A program made the position numbers and the translations under genes. Under the pieces are notes generated by a model. That model ran no database searches, was not told where the DNA came from, and worked only from the letters and a program-made list of their open reading frames with translations. This document shows positions 21,961-33,679 of a DNA stretch of 64,000 nucleotides, piece by piece; position 1 is the stretch's first letter, and every line of letters starts with the position of its first letter. The stretch spans positions 1,984,001 through 2,048,000 of the forward strand of contig JBAIAA010000441.1 in NCBI GenBank assembly GCA_037893245.1, written 5' to 3'. This stretch comes from Crossaster papposus (Eukaryota > Echinodermata > Asteroidea > Velatida > Solasteridae).

Positions 21961-22794
21961 GAACATTTTGACCAAGCGACATTCGTTTGATGTTGGTGAG
22001 AGTTTCTCTCAGTCTTGGTTGCTTTGAACCTCGGTAAAATAATGTAAAATCGCCCTCCGAGAAAAACGCAAAACTCCGCTGTGTAATGAAATCACGAAAA
22101 CAGAAATATTGAGTGAAGCAAGGCTTGGGAAAACAGTAATACTCATTTTTAAACATTATTTTTCGTAAAACGGCGCTCATGGTGCTTTTGCATACACAAC
22201 TAAAAATATAACTGCCCGCAAGCAGAATATAGCAAATACACTATGCGAGTTCTACAATGTTGCACACTGATCTATTCAGCATGAACAAAGAAGTTTAAAG
22301 CTCAAATAGCCTCTCTAAATAAAAGGGTCTTTAGCTTTTGCTTATGCTAGGTTCCCACTGTCGTGCGGTCCGTTACGAACGCCACGACTGGCCATTCGTA
22401 GCTGATCGTGGAAGTTTCGTTTTCTTTTCTGAAATTTCACGTTTTGATGTTTTGAGTTGATGCGAGTCGATACGATCTGGTACGATTTGGTGCGCTTGGA
22501 TGCGATATAGTCACGATTGGTCAATTTCAAGTGTCGCGATCTGGTCTTCCGTTCAGATACGATCAGATACGTTCCGATAGAATTGTCCCGATTGAGTCCT
22601 TGATTGGGTCCCGATCTGACACGATCAGCACAATCGGGATCCCCGATTTGGGACGATCTGGTACGTTCCGATACGTTCCGATACGATCATCATGAACTGA
22701 TGCGCTCTGTTGCGATCACATATGATTGTGGTCGCGATGTCTTTCACGATCGGGATCGAGAGTGATCACGATTTGAGCCACGGTTGGATCCCGA

Positions 22795-22860
22795 CGGGTA
22801 TATATACAGCCCGACTGACCATGGACTTCATTGTTTCTTGAACTTCTACAGAGTGAAGAC
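22795..22860 (+). promoter_or_regulatory. TATA-type promoter inside the inverted-repeat element
   Basis: GGTATATATACAGCCCGACTG, with a plausible start region and ATG at 22821, followed by the duplicated block beginning at 22855. Prediction from motif only. Confidence 0.4.
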
Positions 22861-23479
22861 TACAACCCACAATCGGATCCCAGCACATCTCAAAAGAGGT
22901 GGTGTTTGTCTTGTCCAAGGTTGATCCCGTTCACCACGATTTGATGCCATCTGTCGTGCTTTGTTACGAACCATTACGATTTGATGCGATGATCATGATT
23001 AAAAATTAATCGTGTTGATTGTAGAAAATGTTTGAACCGTTCAAAAATATTCTACGATCAACACGATTGCCACGACTGACCTCAAGATCTGATAAGATCT
23101 AATAGGATCGCCACTATTACTCCACGACTGCCCCTATTCCACACAGACCACGAATCCCACGAACTGCCACGAATTAATAAATTGTAGGATTCGTAAGGAT
23201 TCGTGGAATATTGAACATTTGTTGTCCAAATCGTGACGCTCTAAGATTCTGTTACGATACAGGTACGATAGAGTTACGAATATTCGTGAGATTCGGCTCG
23301 AATCGCTCAAATATTGTCAAGAATTCACTACGATTTACAAGAATAGATTACGAATACTGCATTAACGTAAGGAATCAGTTACGAATCAGTTAAGAATATG
23401 CCGAATGCATCTACGAATCAGGTACGATTAAAATTGAATTCGTGACTATTCTTGACAATTCGTGGGATTTTCCCTCAAG

Positions 23480-23530
23480 ATAGGTATAAAAAGGCCCTCA
23501 TCCCTGCTTGGGCATCAGTTCCAAAATGGA
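23480..23530 (+). promoter_or_regulatory. Second TATA-type promoter and short ATG leader
   Basis: GGTATAAAAAGGCCCTCATC, with ATGGATGTTCAACGTACCTG 40 nt downstream at 23527. The arrangement (TATA, about 30 bp, leader, ATG) parallels the one at 22795. No extended product follows. Confidence 0.4.
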
Positions 23531-23842
23531 TGTTCAACGTACCTGCTTCGGTGTGTATTCGTGGGATTCGTGACATATTCGTAGCCGATTCGTGGTCAAG
23601 CCACGAATTCACGAATCCCCGAATGAGTTAAGATGAATGAACGTGCGTATACACACACACACATTTATTTTCATGTTGATATACAATGCAAGTTGACAAT
23701 TGATAATCTATGGAGTAAACAATATTATTCATAAAGTTATCTAATTGTAATAGTTAAATCAGTAATATAGTATAACAATTACTATACAGAGCATTACGAA
23801 CATGTAGGAAGAGCGAAGCAAGCTTTTATGTTCTCCCTATAA

Positions 23843-23912
23843 GACAAATTACACAAAACTTTATACCCACATAGAGGCACAAATTACACAAAATTTTCTA
23901 CCCACATAGAGG
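23843..23912. repeat. 35-bp tandem duplication in LINE 3' region
   Basis: ACAAATTACACAAAACTTTA with CCCACATAGAGGC occurs twice in a row with small differences. It lies between the ORF2 stop and the presumed 3' end of the LINE. Confidence 0.7.
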
Positions 23913-24110
23913 CAGTGATATTACGAGACCAAATATTATGAGACCAGATTATACATGTATGTAGGATGATACATCAATAATTATTAGTGACAAGTGTTTA
24001 CGGACAAGGGACAACAATACAGAAATGTACTTGAATGGTATATGATAAGAATTTGTTTTTTTATTAAAATAAACAAGTTGTTACTCTGAACTAATTTTAA
24101 AAAACAACGA

Positions 24111-27068
24111 CTAGTATTGACTTAGAACATTATCTTTAAACTCCTTTGCAAACACTTTCAAACTGGTGGTGTTTTTAAGTTTTCTGTCTAATTTATTCCA
24201 AAGGAGAACACCCCGAGTTTTTAAGCTTTGTTTTGCAAGCGATGTTCTGCGGTAATGTATATAAAGATCACCTTTTGATGCACCACGAGTACTGTATGAG
24301 TGAACAGATGAAGACATTGTGAATATGTTGTTGAAGTTTGGAGGCAGCATTCGATGGTTGTACTTAAACATAAATTTACCCAAGTTAAGATTGTATAAAT
24401 CTTTAAACTTAAGTACTCTCAGTTTTGAAAACAAAGGAGAGGTATGTGCCAAATAATCGGCCTTTGTAATTATTCTAACTGCTCTCTTCTGTAAAAGAAA
24501 GAGTTTCTGACACTGAGTGCTTGAGCTGCCCCATAATAGGATTCCGTAGTTAAGATATGATAGAATAAGGGAATTATAAATTATTAAAAGAATATCGGAG
24601 GGCAAAAAGAACTTCAACCTATTCATAACGCCAATATTTTTGGATATTTTGTTGGACAAAGTTTCTATCTGCTTGTTCCACATTAGGTTTTCATCAATAT
24701 ATATTCCAAGAAATTTGGTATTTTTAACTTGATTAATGGTTTCACCATTTATAATGACAGATTTTCTGCATACATATTTATTTTGTCTACAACTAAATAT
24801 AATATAATTTGTTTTTGATAAGTTGACTGAAAGTTTATTACATAAAAGCCATTTATTTACTTTAACAAGTTCTTGGTTTATCGTCTCTACAGCAACATTA
24901 GCGTCATGGTGGTTATGAAGTAAATTGGTGTCGTCAGCAAAAAGGCAGAATGAAATTATATTACTTGACTTGCAGATGTCGTTCATGTAAATGATAAACA
25001 ACAGTGGCCCTAGAACAGATCCCTGAGGAACTCCGCGTGTTATTACATCTTGCATTGAACTCGTATTGTTGTAGGCCTATGTTACAAATTGCATTTTATT
25101 TGATAAATAGCTTCGAAACCACTGTAATGTTACACCACGAACACCAATGTAAGCTAACTTATGGATTAAAATATTATGATTGACAGTATCAAATGCTTTT
25201 GACAAGTCTAAAAATACGCCAATGGATACTTGTTTATTTTCTATAGCATTGATAATTTGATTTACTACACTTATTATTGCTAATTCAGTAGATCGTTTAC
25301 TTCTGAAACCATATTGTGAACTTGATAGTAATCCATATTTTTCGATAAAGCATAATAATCGACTATGAATCAGCTTTTCAAAGACTTTAGAAAACACAGG
25401 TAGAATGGAGATTGGTCTATAATTGCTAATATCGTGTTGATTACCTTTTTTATATACTGGTACCACCTTACCTATTTTCAGTCTGTTTGGGAAAACCCCT
25501 GTCGTAATAGATGTATTAAAAATTAAGGCTAATGGTTTGACTAAAGCACTATTTGCCTCTTTAGTAATAATAGATGATATACCATCCCATCCTGGCGCTT
25601 TATCAGAGGCAAGATTACAGATAATTGAAGATATTTCATCTTCAGTAATTGGATTTAGGAATAGAGAATGTGGGCATCTGTCATCAAGAAACGATTCAAA
25701 GCATTAATCACACGTCTGAAGTTCACTTGCAATCTTATTACCAACATTAACAAAATAATTATTAAAAGTATTCGAAATATCAAGATCGTTGTCTATTTTG
25801 TTACCATCTTTAACAAAATAAGTTGGAACCGATTTGTTTTTAGATTTACATAATAATGAATTAATTAGTTTCCAAGTATTTTTGTGGTTACTTTTTTCTT
25901 TATTAAACTGAGTTTCTAAGTACTTCTTTTTTGCACTTCGTATTACTTTAGTAAGCATGTTTTTATATTGTACATAAGTCATTTTGTTTTCTGCTGTGGG
26001 TCTTTTGAGATAGTTTTTATACTTGTAATTCTTTTGCCTGATAGAATTAAAAATTCCCTTATTTATCCATGGTGATTAATTTTTGTTTAAAGTAGTTTTA
26101 TTATGACTTAGAGGAAAATCCCTTTCATAGAAGTTTAGAAATATGTCTAAGAACATATTATAGCTAGTATCAACATTATCTGAGCTCAGCACATGATCCC
26201 AGTCAGTACCGTTAAGGTCCCGAATAAAACGTTGGATGTTAGCTATATTGAAGTCTCGTTTTGGTTTGTTTATTTGGTTTGTACCTTTTTCTTTACATTG
26301 ATCAATCGTCATAAACACTGGTAAGTGGTCACTTATATCAGTGAGTAATATTCCTGATTTATGACTAAGCATGTCATTGGTGAAGATGTTATCTATTAGC
26401 GTTGCGCTTTCCCTTGTGATTCTTGTGGGTTTATTAATTAAAGGATAAAAGGGATGTGAAGATAGGATTTCAATAACAGTTTGAACATTACTATCTGTGT
26501 CATAGTGAAGTAGATTCATATTAAAGTCTCCCATTAAATAACATTTTTTATTAATATTACTTGTTTTGTTACGTATGTCATCAAAGGCATCTAAAAACTG
26601 GGTATATGAAGTATTAGGGGGTCTATATATTACCCCCACTATAAATGAGCTGCCATTGGTGCTTTCGATTTCAATGAAACTTGATTCTATTTCTGTCGAG
26701 TTAATACATAAATCTACTCGAGTTTTATAAGTACAATTATCTCTTATGTATAATGCGACCCCACCGCCTCGCTTATTTTGTCTACAAGAGCCTTCTAATA
26801 CATAGCCTGGAATTTTTATTAAAGTATCGTCAAGATCTTTTAGCCAAGTTTCTGATATTCCGATGATGGAGAAGTTGGTTTTTAAGAGAGATAGATAATA
26901 TCTCAATTGATCAATATTTTTGGCGAGACTCCTTGCGTTAACATGTAGTAATTTGAAGTCCTTATTAGTGACAAATTTATGAACGAATTGATCTTGATCA
27001 TAATACTCGCAGGATATATTGGGAAGGTTTAGGTTGTCATCTGGATCTATATCCGTAGTGTGTATCAT
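24111..27068 (-). pseudogene. LINE ORF2: endonuclease and reverse transcriptase with three in-frame stops
   Basis: 986 codons remain in one frame from 27068 to the TGA/TAA-type end at 24111, broken only by TAA at 26076-26078, TAA at 25704-25706 and TAG at 25077-25079. The N-terminal part is an AP-type endonuclease (LLHVNARSL, GISETWL, GVIYRPPN, GDFNMNLL, SDHLPVFMT). The middle links through SPWINKGIFNSIRQ. RT motifs include APGWDGISS, NYRPISILPVFSKVFEKL, LDLSKAFDTVNH, GVPQGSVLGPLLF and the catalytic FADDT. There are no frameshifts, so inactivation is recent. The C-terminal end lacks an RNase H. Confidence 0.9.
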
Positions 27069-27354
27069 TTAGTACAAGATATAATACATATATATATATT
27101 TGGTCTGGTCTCAACAACAAAAGACACACATAAAACATATGGACACTGTTACTAATATAAGTAGAGTTAAATAAAAAACAATAAAGGACGGACATTGATT
27201 AAGAATACCAAATCATGTTTGCCCTTTTACACCAGGAGTTAAGGATAGCAAAATGTTATATTTCATAAATGAACAACATAGCTAACAAATTACAGTTGCA
27301 GCAAATTAAAATTGTGAGTGGAAAAGGATATGGCAAATAAGGGTATATGGCGAA

Positions 27355-28100
27355 TTACATTTTGTTAAGCTGGGTGGCCGTTGTGATAGGTACCTTGCGC
27401 TTGTTGGGTAGCAGGCAGATGATACGGCCGTCGGATGTCCACGCACTTTCAACTTTGGGGTGATTTTGAGCTGCCTTGAGCAAGGTTAGGCGAGTTAGTG
27501 TGAGGCTCTCAGTGATGACTATGCCGGTTCCCTTGAGAAGTCGTTTTTGGCTGAAGGCACTGTGTCGTTTTCTATAGCTGACAAACTCTACAATCATTGG
27601 TCGCGGACGTTGTTCTCGTCTCTCATTGCCTTCCCTAGCTTTCCCCATTCGATGTGCCCGATCGATGTCCTTTACAGCTATGTTAAGATTTGGGATGATT
27701 CCGTTCAACCGTGATATCACGTTCAGTTCCATTCCTGCTATGTCATGTGTTTCGTGTAGTCCATGAATTTCTATGCAGTTGCGACGGCTATATTGTTCTA
27801 ATTCGTCGATTTTGCTATTGAGGTCTCGATTAGTGTTCTTAATTGCGGCGCATTCATTCTCCAGAGACGAGATTTTGTTATCCGATGTGACGGTGTCCAT
27901 TTTAATGGATTTGTATAGTTCTTGTTTGACGTCAGAATCCAGGATTGTAGCTACCTCGGAGATCAGAATGTCGGAATGGCTAGTTTGTCAATAATCTTGT
28001 TGATATGCTCGGTGGTAGACAATAACTTGGTAACGAGTACCTCTGCCACTGCTGTGATGATAGGTTTCAGAATAGCCGGGTCAGATAGAATTACCCCAGC
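27355..28100 (-). pseudogene. LINE ORF1, coiled coil plus RRM-like region, 5' frameshifted
   Basis: From 27900 the open frame gives 181 residues: a coiled coil (ISSLENECAAIKNTNRDLNS), then YSRRNCIEIHGLHE, the usual start of the RRM-like fold in LINE ORF1 proteins, and a basic C-terminal domain ending ATQLNKM. Upstream coding sequence continues (AVAEVLVTKLLSTTEHINKI) to about 28100, but in another frame, with the shift near 27980. ORF1 proteins bind RNA and form trimers in related elements. Confidence 0.75.
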
Positions 28101-28739
28101 GAGAATACCTACGAATGCCTACGAATCTATTACGATTCAGGTACGATGCCTAAGAGCACTACGAATTTGTTACGAATTAACTACGATTTATTTTTAATCG
28201 GGAGTTCGTGGCCAACATTTTGAACGGCTCAAAACTTTTGCCACAAATTCCAGATCGCTCAAGAATTGAAAGAACTGACTACGGATAAATACGAATCAGT
28301 TAAGAACTTCACGAACTGATTACGATTCAACTACGAATCCTAAAATGTATCAATTCGTGGCGGTTCGTGGGATTCGTGGGATTCGTGGTCTGTGTGGAAT
28401 AGGAGACCACGATTTCAATCGTGGCGCGAATCGTGATAATGGGAACCTAGCATTAAATATCTGTTAATACTTGAGGATTTCGTAGTCTCGGGCAAGCTGT
28501 TGTATAATTTCGGTGCTCCGGTCACCCCAGTGGTTGTTGGTACGAATCACCTTGATAAGCAACTGTTGCGAGGAACGAAGACAACTTTGACTGGGAGTAT
28601 AGATCTCGATAGCATCAGATAAATACACTGGAGCCATTCCATTCAGTATTTTGTAAATGAAAAGACAGTGTTTGTATTTGATTCTTTGTCACACATGTAG
28701 CTAGTGCAACCCCAGTTATACCCTATATTTTGCCCAATA

Positions 28740-28860
28740 TTTGGACGTCTGGTTTTCAATGAATTTTAGACTTTATAAAATCCGGACTCATTGGTATAGT
28801 AATGCGCATGACTAAGTGAAGATAATTAGGAGAGTGGCCGGTCATGTGAGAGGGTAATTA
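28740..28860. repeat. Dispersed repeat copy
   Basis: TTTATAAAATCCGGACTCAT, ATGCGCATGACTAAGTGAAG and nearby sequence recur at 18299-18425, 13176-13270 and 47437-47540. Unknown family. Confidence 0.65.
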
Positions 28861-28954
28861 CCCCTCAGAGGCACCCACCCAAACAAAGCCCCATCGTTGC
28901 ACTTTGGTGCTCACGCGAGAGGCATATGTGTAATAAGTAAAGAACTGTTGTTTT

Positions 28955-29109
28955 TTAGCTGTTTCGGTTTTTCACCGAAACAGCTTTTGTTTTCGTTAAA
29001 GTTTTTTTAGCTGTTTCGGCCTTTCAGCCGAAACAGCTTTTGTTTTCGTTAAAGTTTTTTTTTTTTAGCTGTTTCGGTTTTTCACCGAAACAGCTTTTGT
29101 TTTCGTTAA

Positions 29110-29125
<16 letters not shown>
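28955..29125. repeat. Cluster of AGCTGTTTCGG hairpins
   Basis: Three hairpins in succession (near 28957, 29010 and 29069), each with an 11-bp stem AGCTGTTTCGG/CCGAAACAGCT and a TTTTTCA or CCTTTCAG loop, followed by TTTTGTTTTCGTTAAAG and T runs. Further clusters lie at 30510, 32658-32900, 34656-34770, 40434, 41366-41450 and 42315. Confidence 0.85.
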
Positions 29126-29141
<16 letters not shown>

Positions 29142-30552
29142 CCACTTTTAGTGTTTTTACCCATAGGATTTACACACGTTTGTTCTGCCAATACACTTTG
29201 GCACTTTGGTAAATCCAATCGACTTGAGACTTGGTATACACTTAGACCTCCACCCACAGATGGTCCTAGAAGAAATTTGGCTCGATTGCGTCATTCAAGG
29301 TCACGTGACGTCACGTTAAAGGTTTAATTTTCCCCATAGGTTTTGTACACGTTTTTCTTCAGACTATTGACTTTGGCACTTCGGTAAATCCGACCGACTT
29401 GAAACTTGGTATACACTTAGAACACCACCCCCAGATGTTTCTGAAAGACATTCGGCACGATTGCGTCATTCAAGGTCACGTGACGTCACGTTAAAGGTTC
29501 ACATTTTTCTCCCATTGGTTTTGTACACGTTTTTATTTAGACTATTGACTTTGGCACTTCGGTAAATCCGACCGACTTGAGACTTGGCATACACTTAGAA
29601 CACCACCCACAAATGATATTGGAAGAAATTCGGCACGATTGCGTCTTTCAAGGTCACGTGACGTCACGTTAAATGTGAAAATTATTCCCCCATAGGTTTT
29701 GTACACGTTTTTCTTCAGAATATTAACTTTGAAATTTTCGTAAATTTTATCGACTTCAGACTCAGCACACACCTCAACCACCATCCCCAGGAGGGCCAAG
29801 GGAAAAATCGTCACGATGACGTCATCGTGGGTCATGTGACGTCACATTAAAGGTGCAGTTGTTAGGCCCCTCTATCTCTGGAAGTACAGGCCCGATTGGG
29901 GTCAAACTTGGTATGCAAGTATTCCAGGATGTGTTATAGACGAACATCAGGGTGACGTCATGATGACATCATCGTGGGTCATGTGACGTCACATTAAAGG
30001 TGTAGTTTTTAAGACCCTCTATCTCTGGAAGTACAAGTCCAATTAGGGTCAAACTTGGTATTCAGGTATTCCGGGATGTGTTATAGACGAAAATTAAGAT
30101 GACATTGTGATGATATCATCGGGTGTCATGTGACGTCACATTAAAGGTTCACATTTTTCTCCCATTGGTTTTGTACACGTTTTTCTTTAGACCGTTGACT
30201 TTGACACTTTAGTAAATCCGATCGACTTGAGACTTGGCACACACTGAGACCACCATCCACAGACGGCCCTAGAAGAAATTCGACACGATTACGTCATTCA
30301 AGGTCACGGGGCGTCACGTTAAAGTTTCTATTTTTTTCCGTTAGGTTTTGTACACGTTTTTCTTTAGACTATTACCTTTGACACTTTAGTAAATCTGATC
30401 GACTTGAGACTTGGCACACACAAAAAACGACCACACACACATTAAAAGTAATTTTAGACACTCGAAACAGCTCTGTGTTTGTCCACAAACACATGTCTAG
30501 TCTTTTTTTAGCTGTTTCGGTTTTTCACCGAAACAGCTTTTGTTTTCGTTAA

Positions 30553-30583
<31 letters not shown>

Positions 30584-32702
30584 CCACTTTCAGACTTTTC
30601 CCCATAGGATTTGTACACGTTTTTTCAGCCAATACACTTTGACACTTTGGTAAATCCGATCGACTTGAGACTTGGCATACATTTAGACAACCACCCAAGG
30701 ACGGTCCTAGAAGAAATTAGTCGCGATTACGTAATTCAAGGTCACGTGACGTCATGTTAAAGGTAAAATTTTCCCCATAGGTTTTGTACACGTTTTTCTT
30801 CAGACTATTGACTTTGGCACTTTGGTAAATCCGACCGACTTGAAACTTGGCATACACTTAGAACCCCTCTCCCAGATGTCCCTGAAAGAAATGCGGCACG
30901 ACTGCGTCTTTCAAGGTCACGTGACGTGACGTTAAAGGTGTACATATTTTCCCCATAAGGTTTGTACACGTTTTTCTTCAGACTATTAATTTTGACACTT
31001 TCGTAAATTTGATCGATTTGAGACTCAGCACACACCTCGACCATCATCTCCAGGAGGGCCAAGGGGAAAATCGTCATGATGACGTCATCGGGGGTCATGG
31101 GACGTCATATTAAAGGTTCAGTTTTTGGGACCCTCTATCTCTGGAAGTACAGGTCCGATTGGGGTCAAACTTGGTATGCAAGTATTCCAGGGTGTGTTAT
31201 AGACGAAAAATAAAATGACATCATGATGATGTCATCGTGGGTCATGTGACGTCACATTAAAGGTTCAGTTTTTAAGACCCTCTATCTTTAGAAGTACATG
31301 TCCGATTGGGGTCAAACTTGGTATGCAAGTATTCCAGGATGTGTTACAGACGAAAATTAAGATGACATCATGATGACATCATCGGGTATCATGTGACGTC
31401 ACATTAAAGGTTTAATTTTTCCCATAGGATTGTACACGTTTTTTCAACTAATATATCTTTGGCACTTGTGTAAATCCAATCGACTTCAGACTTGGCACAC
31501 ACAGACCAACACACGCAAGTGGGTAAATGCCGTCAATAGGGGACGGGGCATTGTCCGACCGTCTTCCCTATTTTGTTTGTACACTAACGTTTTCGGATGA
31601 TCGCCATAGGATTTGCACACGAGTCTGAATCGGGGACCTTTGCGGAATAGGGGACCTTTGCGGAATAGGGGACCCCATTGTTCCCTTTGTCATACGTCCC
31701 CTATTTCAATCAAAAACAAACTCACACACATATTGAAAGTAACGTTAGACCGTCGAAACAGCTCGGTGTTTGTCCACAAACACATGTCTAGTTTTTTTTT
31801 ATTATTTGTCATTTTTCCCCATAGGATTTGTACACGTTTTTTCTGGCATAGCACTTTGACACTTTGGTAAATCCGATCGACTTGAGACTTGGCATACATT
31901 TAGACAACCACCCAAGGACGGTCCTAGAAGAAATTCGTCGCGATTACGTCATTCAAGGTCACGTGACGTCATGTTAAAGGTAAAAATTTTCCCATAGGTT
32001 TTGTACACGTTTTTCTTCAGACTATTGACTTTGACACTTTGGTAAATCCGACCGACTTGAAACTTAGCATACAGTTAGAACACCACCCACATATGGTCCT
32101 TGAAGAAATTCGGCACGATTGCGTCATTCAAGGTCACGTGACGTGACGTTAAAAGTGCAATTTTTTCACCCATAGGGTTTGTACACGTTTTTCTTCAGAC
32201 TATTGACTTTGACACTTTCGTAAATCCGATCGACTTGAGACTTGGCATACACTTAGACCAGCATCCCTAGGAGGGCAAGGAGAAAAATCGTCACGATGAC
32301 GTCATCGTGGGTCATGTGACGTCATATTAAAGGTGCAGTGTTTAAGACCCTCTGTCTCCGTAAGTACAGGTTCGATTGGGGTCGAACTTAGTATACAGGT
32401 ATTCCGGGACGTGTTATAGACGAAAATAAAGGTGACGCCATGATGACGTCATCAGGTGTCATGTGACGTTAAATTAAAGGTGTAGTTTCCCCAATAGGAT
32501 TTGTACACGTTTTTTTAAACCAATATATATTTGGCACTTTGGTAAATCCGATCGACTTCAGACTTGGTACACACATAGACCACCACCCACATTATTCAAA
32601 GTCATTTCAGACACGCGAAACAGCTCTGTGTTTGTCCACAAACACATTTCTAGTTTTTTAGCTGTTTCGGTTTTTCACCGAAACAGCTTTTGTTTTCGTT
32701 AA

Positions 32703-32737
<35 letters not shown>

Positions 32738-33679
32738 CTGTTTCGGCACTTCAGCCGAAACAGCTATTGTATTCGTTTTTTTTTTTTTTAGCTGTTTCGG
32801 TTTTTCACCGAAACAGCTTTTGTTTTCGTTAAAGTTTTTTTTTTTCTTTTTTTTTTAGCTGTTTCGGCCTTTCAGCCGAAACAGCTTTTGTTTTCGTTAA
32901 AGTTTTTTTTTTTCTTTTTTTTTTTTTTTTTCTTTTTTTTTTTTTTATTTGTCATTTTTTCCCATAGGATTTGTACACGTTTTTTCTGCCAATACACTTT
33001 GACACTTTGGTAAATCCGATCGACCTGAAACTTGGCATACACTTAGACAACCACCCAAGGACGGTCCTAGAAGAAATTCGTCGCGATTCCGTAATTCAAG
33101 GTCACGTGACGTCATGTTAAAGGTACAATTTTCCCCATAGGTTTTGTACACGTTTTTCTTCAAACTGTTGACTTTGACACTTTAATGGTTCCGTTCGACT
33201 TAAGACTTAGCATACACCCAGAACACCACCCACAGATGGTCCTGGACGAAATTCGGCACGATTTGCGTTATTCAAGGTCACGTGACGTGACGTTAAAGGT
33301 GTACATTTATTTCCCATAGGGTTTGTACACGTTTTTCTTTAGACTATTGACTTTGACACTTTCGTAAATTTGATCGACTTCAAACTTAGCGCATACCTCG
33401 ACCACCATCCCCAGGAGGGCCAAGGGAAAAATCGTAATAATGACGTCATCGTGGGTCATGTGACGTCACATTAAAGGTTCAGTTTTAAGGACCCTCTATC
33501 TCTAGAAGTACATGTCCGATTGGGGTCAAACTTGGTATGCAAGTATTCCAGGATGTGTTACAGACGAAAATTAAGATGACATCATGATGACATCATCGGG
33601 TATCATGTGACGTCACATTAAAGGTTCAATTTCCCCATAGGATTTGTACACGTTTTTTTCAACCAATTTATCTTTGGCA

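Larger units (their letters stand above)
23640..28105 (-). mobile_element. CR1/Jockey-group non-LTR retrotransposon, nearly full length
   Basis: Contains ORF1 (about 27355-28100), an AP-endonuclease plus reverse transcriptase ORF2 (24111-27068) and a 3' region of about 450 bp. Right and left limits are placed where the word-repeat DNA of the host element resumes (about 28105 and 23640). No poly(A) tail is obvious, so the exact 3' end is unsure. Confidence 0.8.
22342..28455. mobile_element. Inverted-repeat element with TTA target site, split by a LINE
   Basis: The left end TGCTAGGTTCCCA at 22345 and the right end, inverted, at 28440-28452 are perfect 13-bp termini. Direct TTA copies flank them (22342-22344 and 28453-28455), fitting a PIF/Harbinger-type target, by inference. 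Outside the LINE (about 23640-28105) the interior is built almost entirely from shuffled short words such as TACGATT, CACGAAT, ATTCGTGG and GATCTGG. Two promoter-like segments are embedded at 22797 and 23485. No transposase frame is seen. Confidence 0.65.

Noticed and set aside
23635..23665. CA repeat as the LINE 3' tail
   Set aside because: Short CA runs can end some LINEs, but without a second copy the boundary cannot be fixed here.
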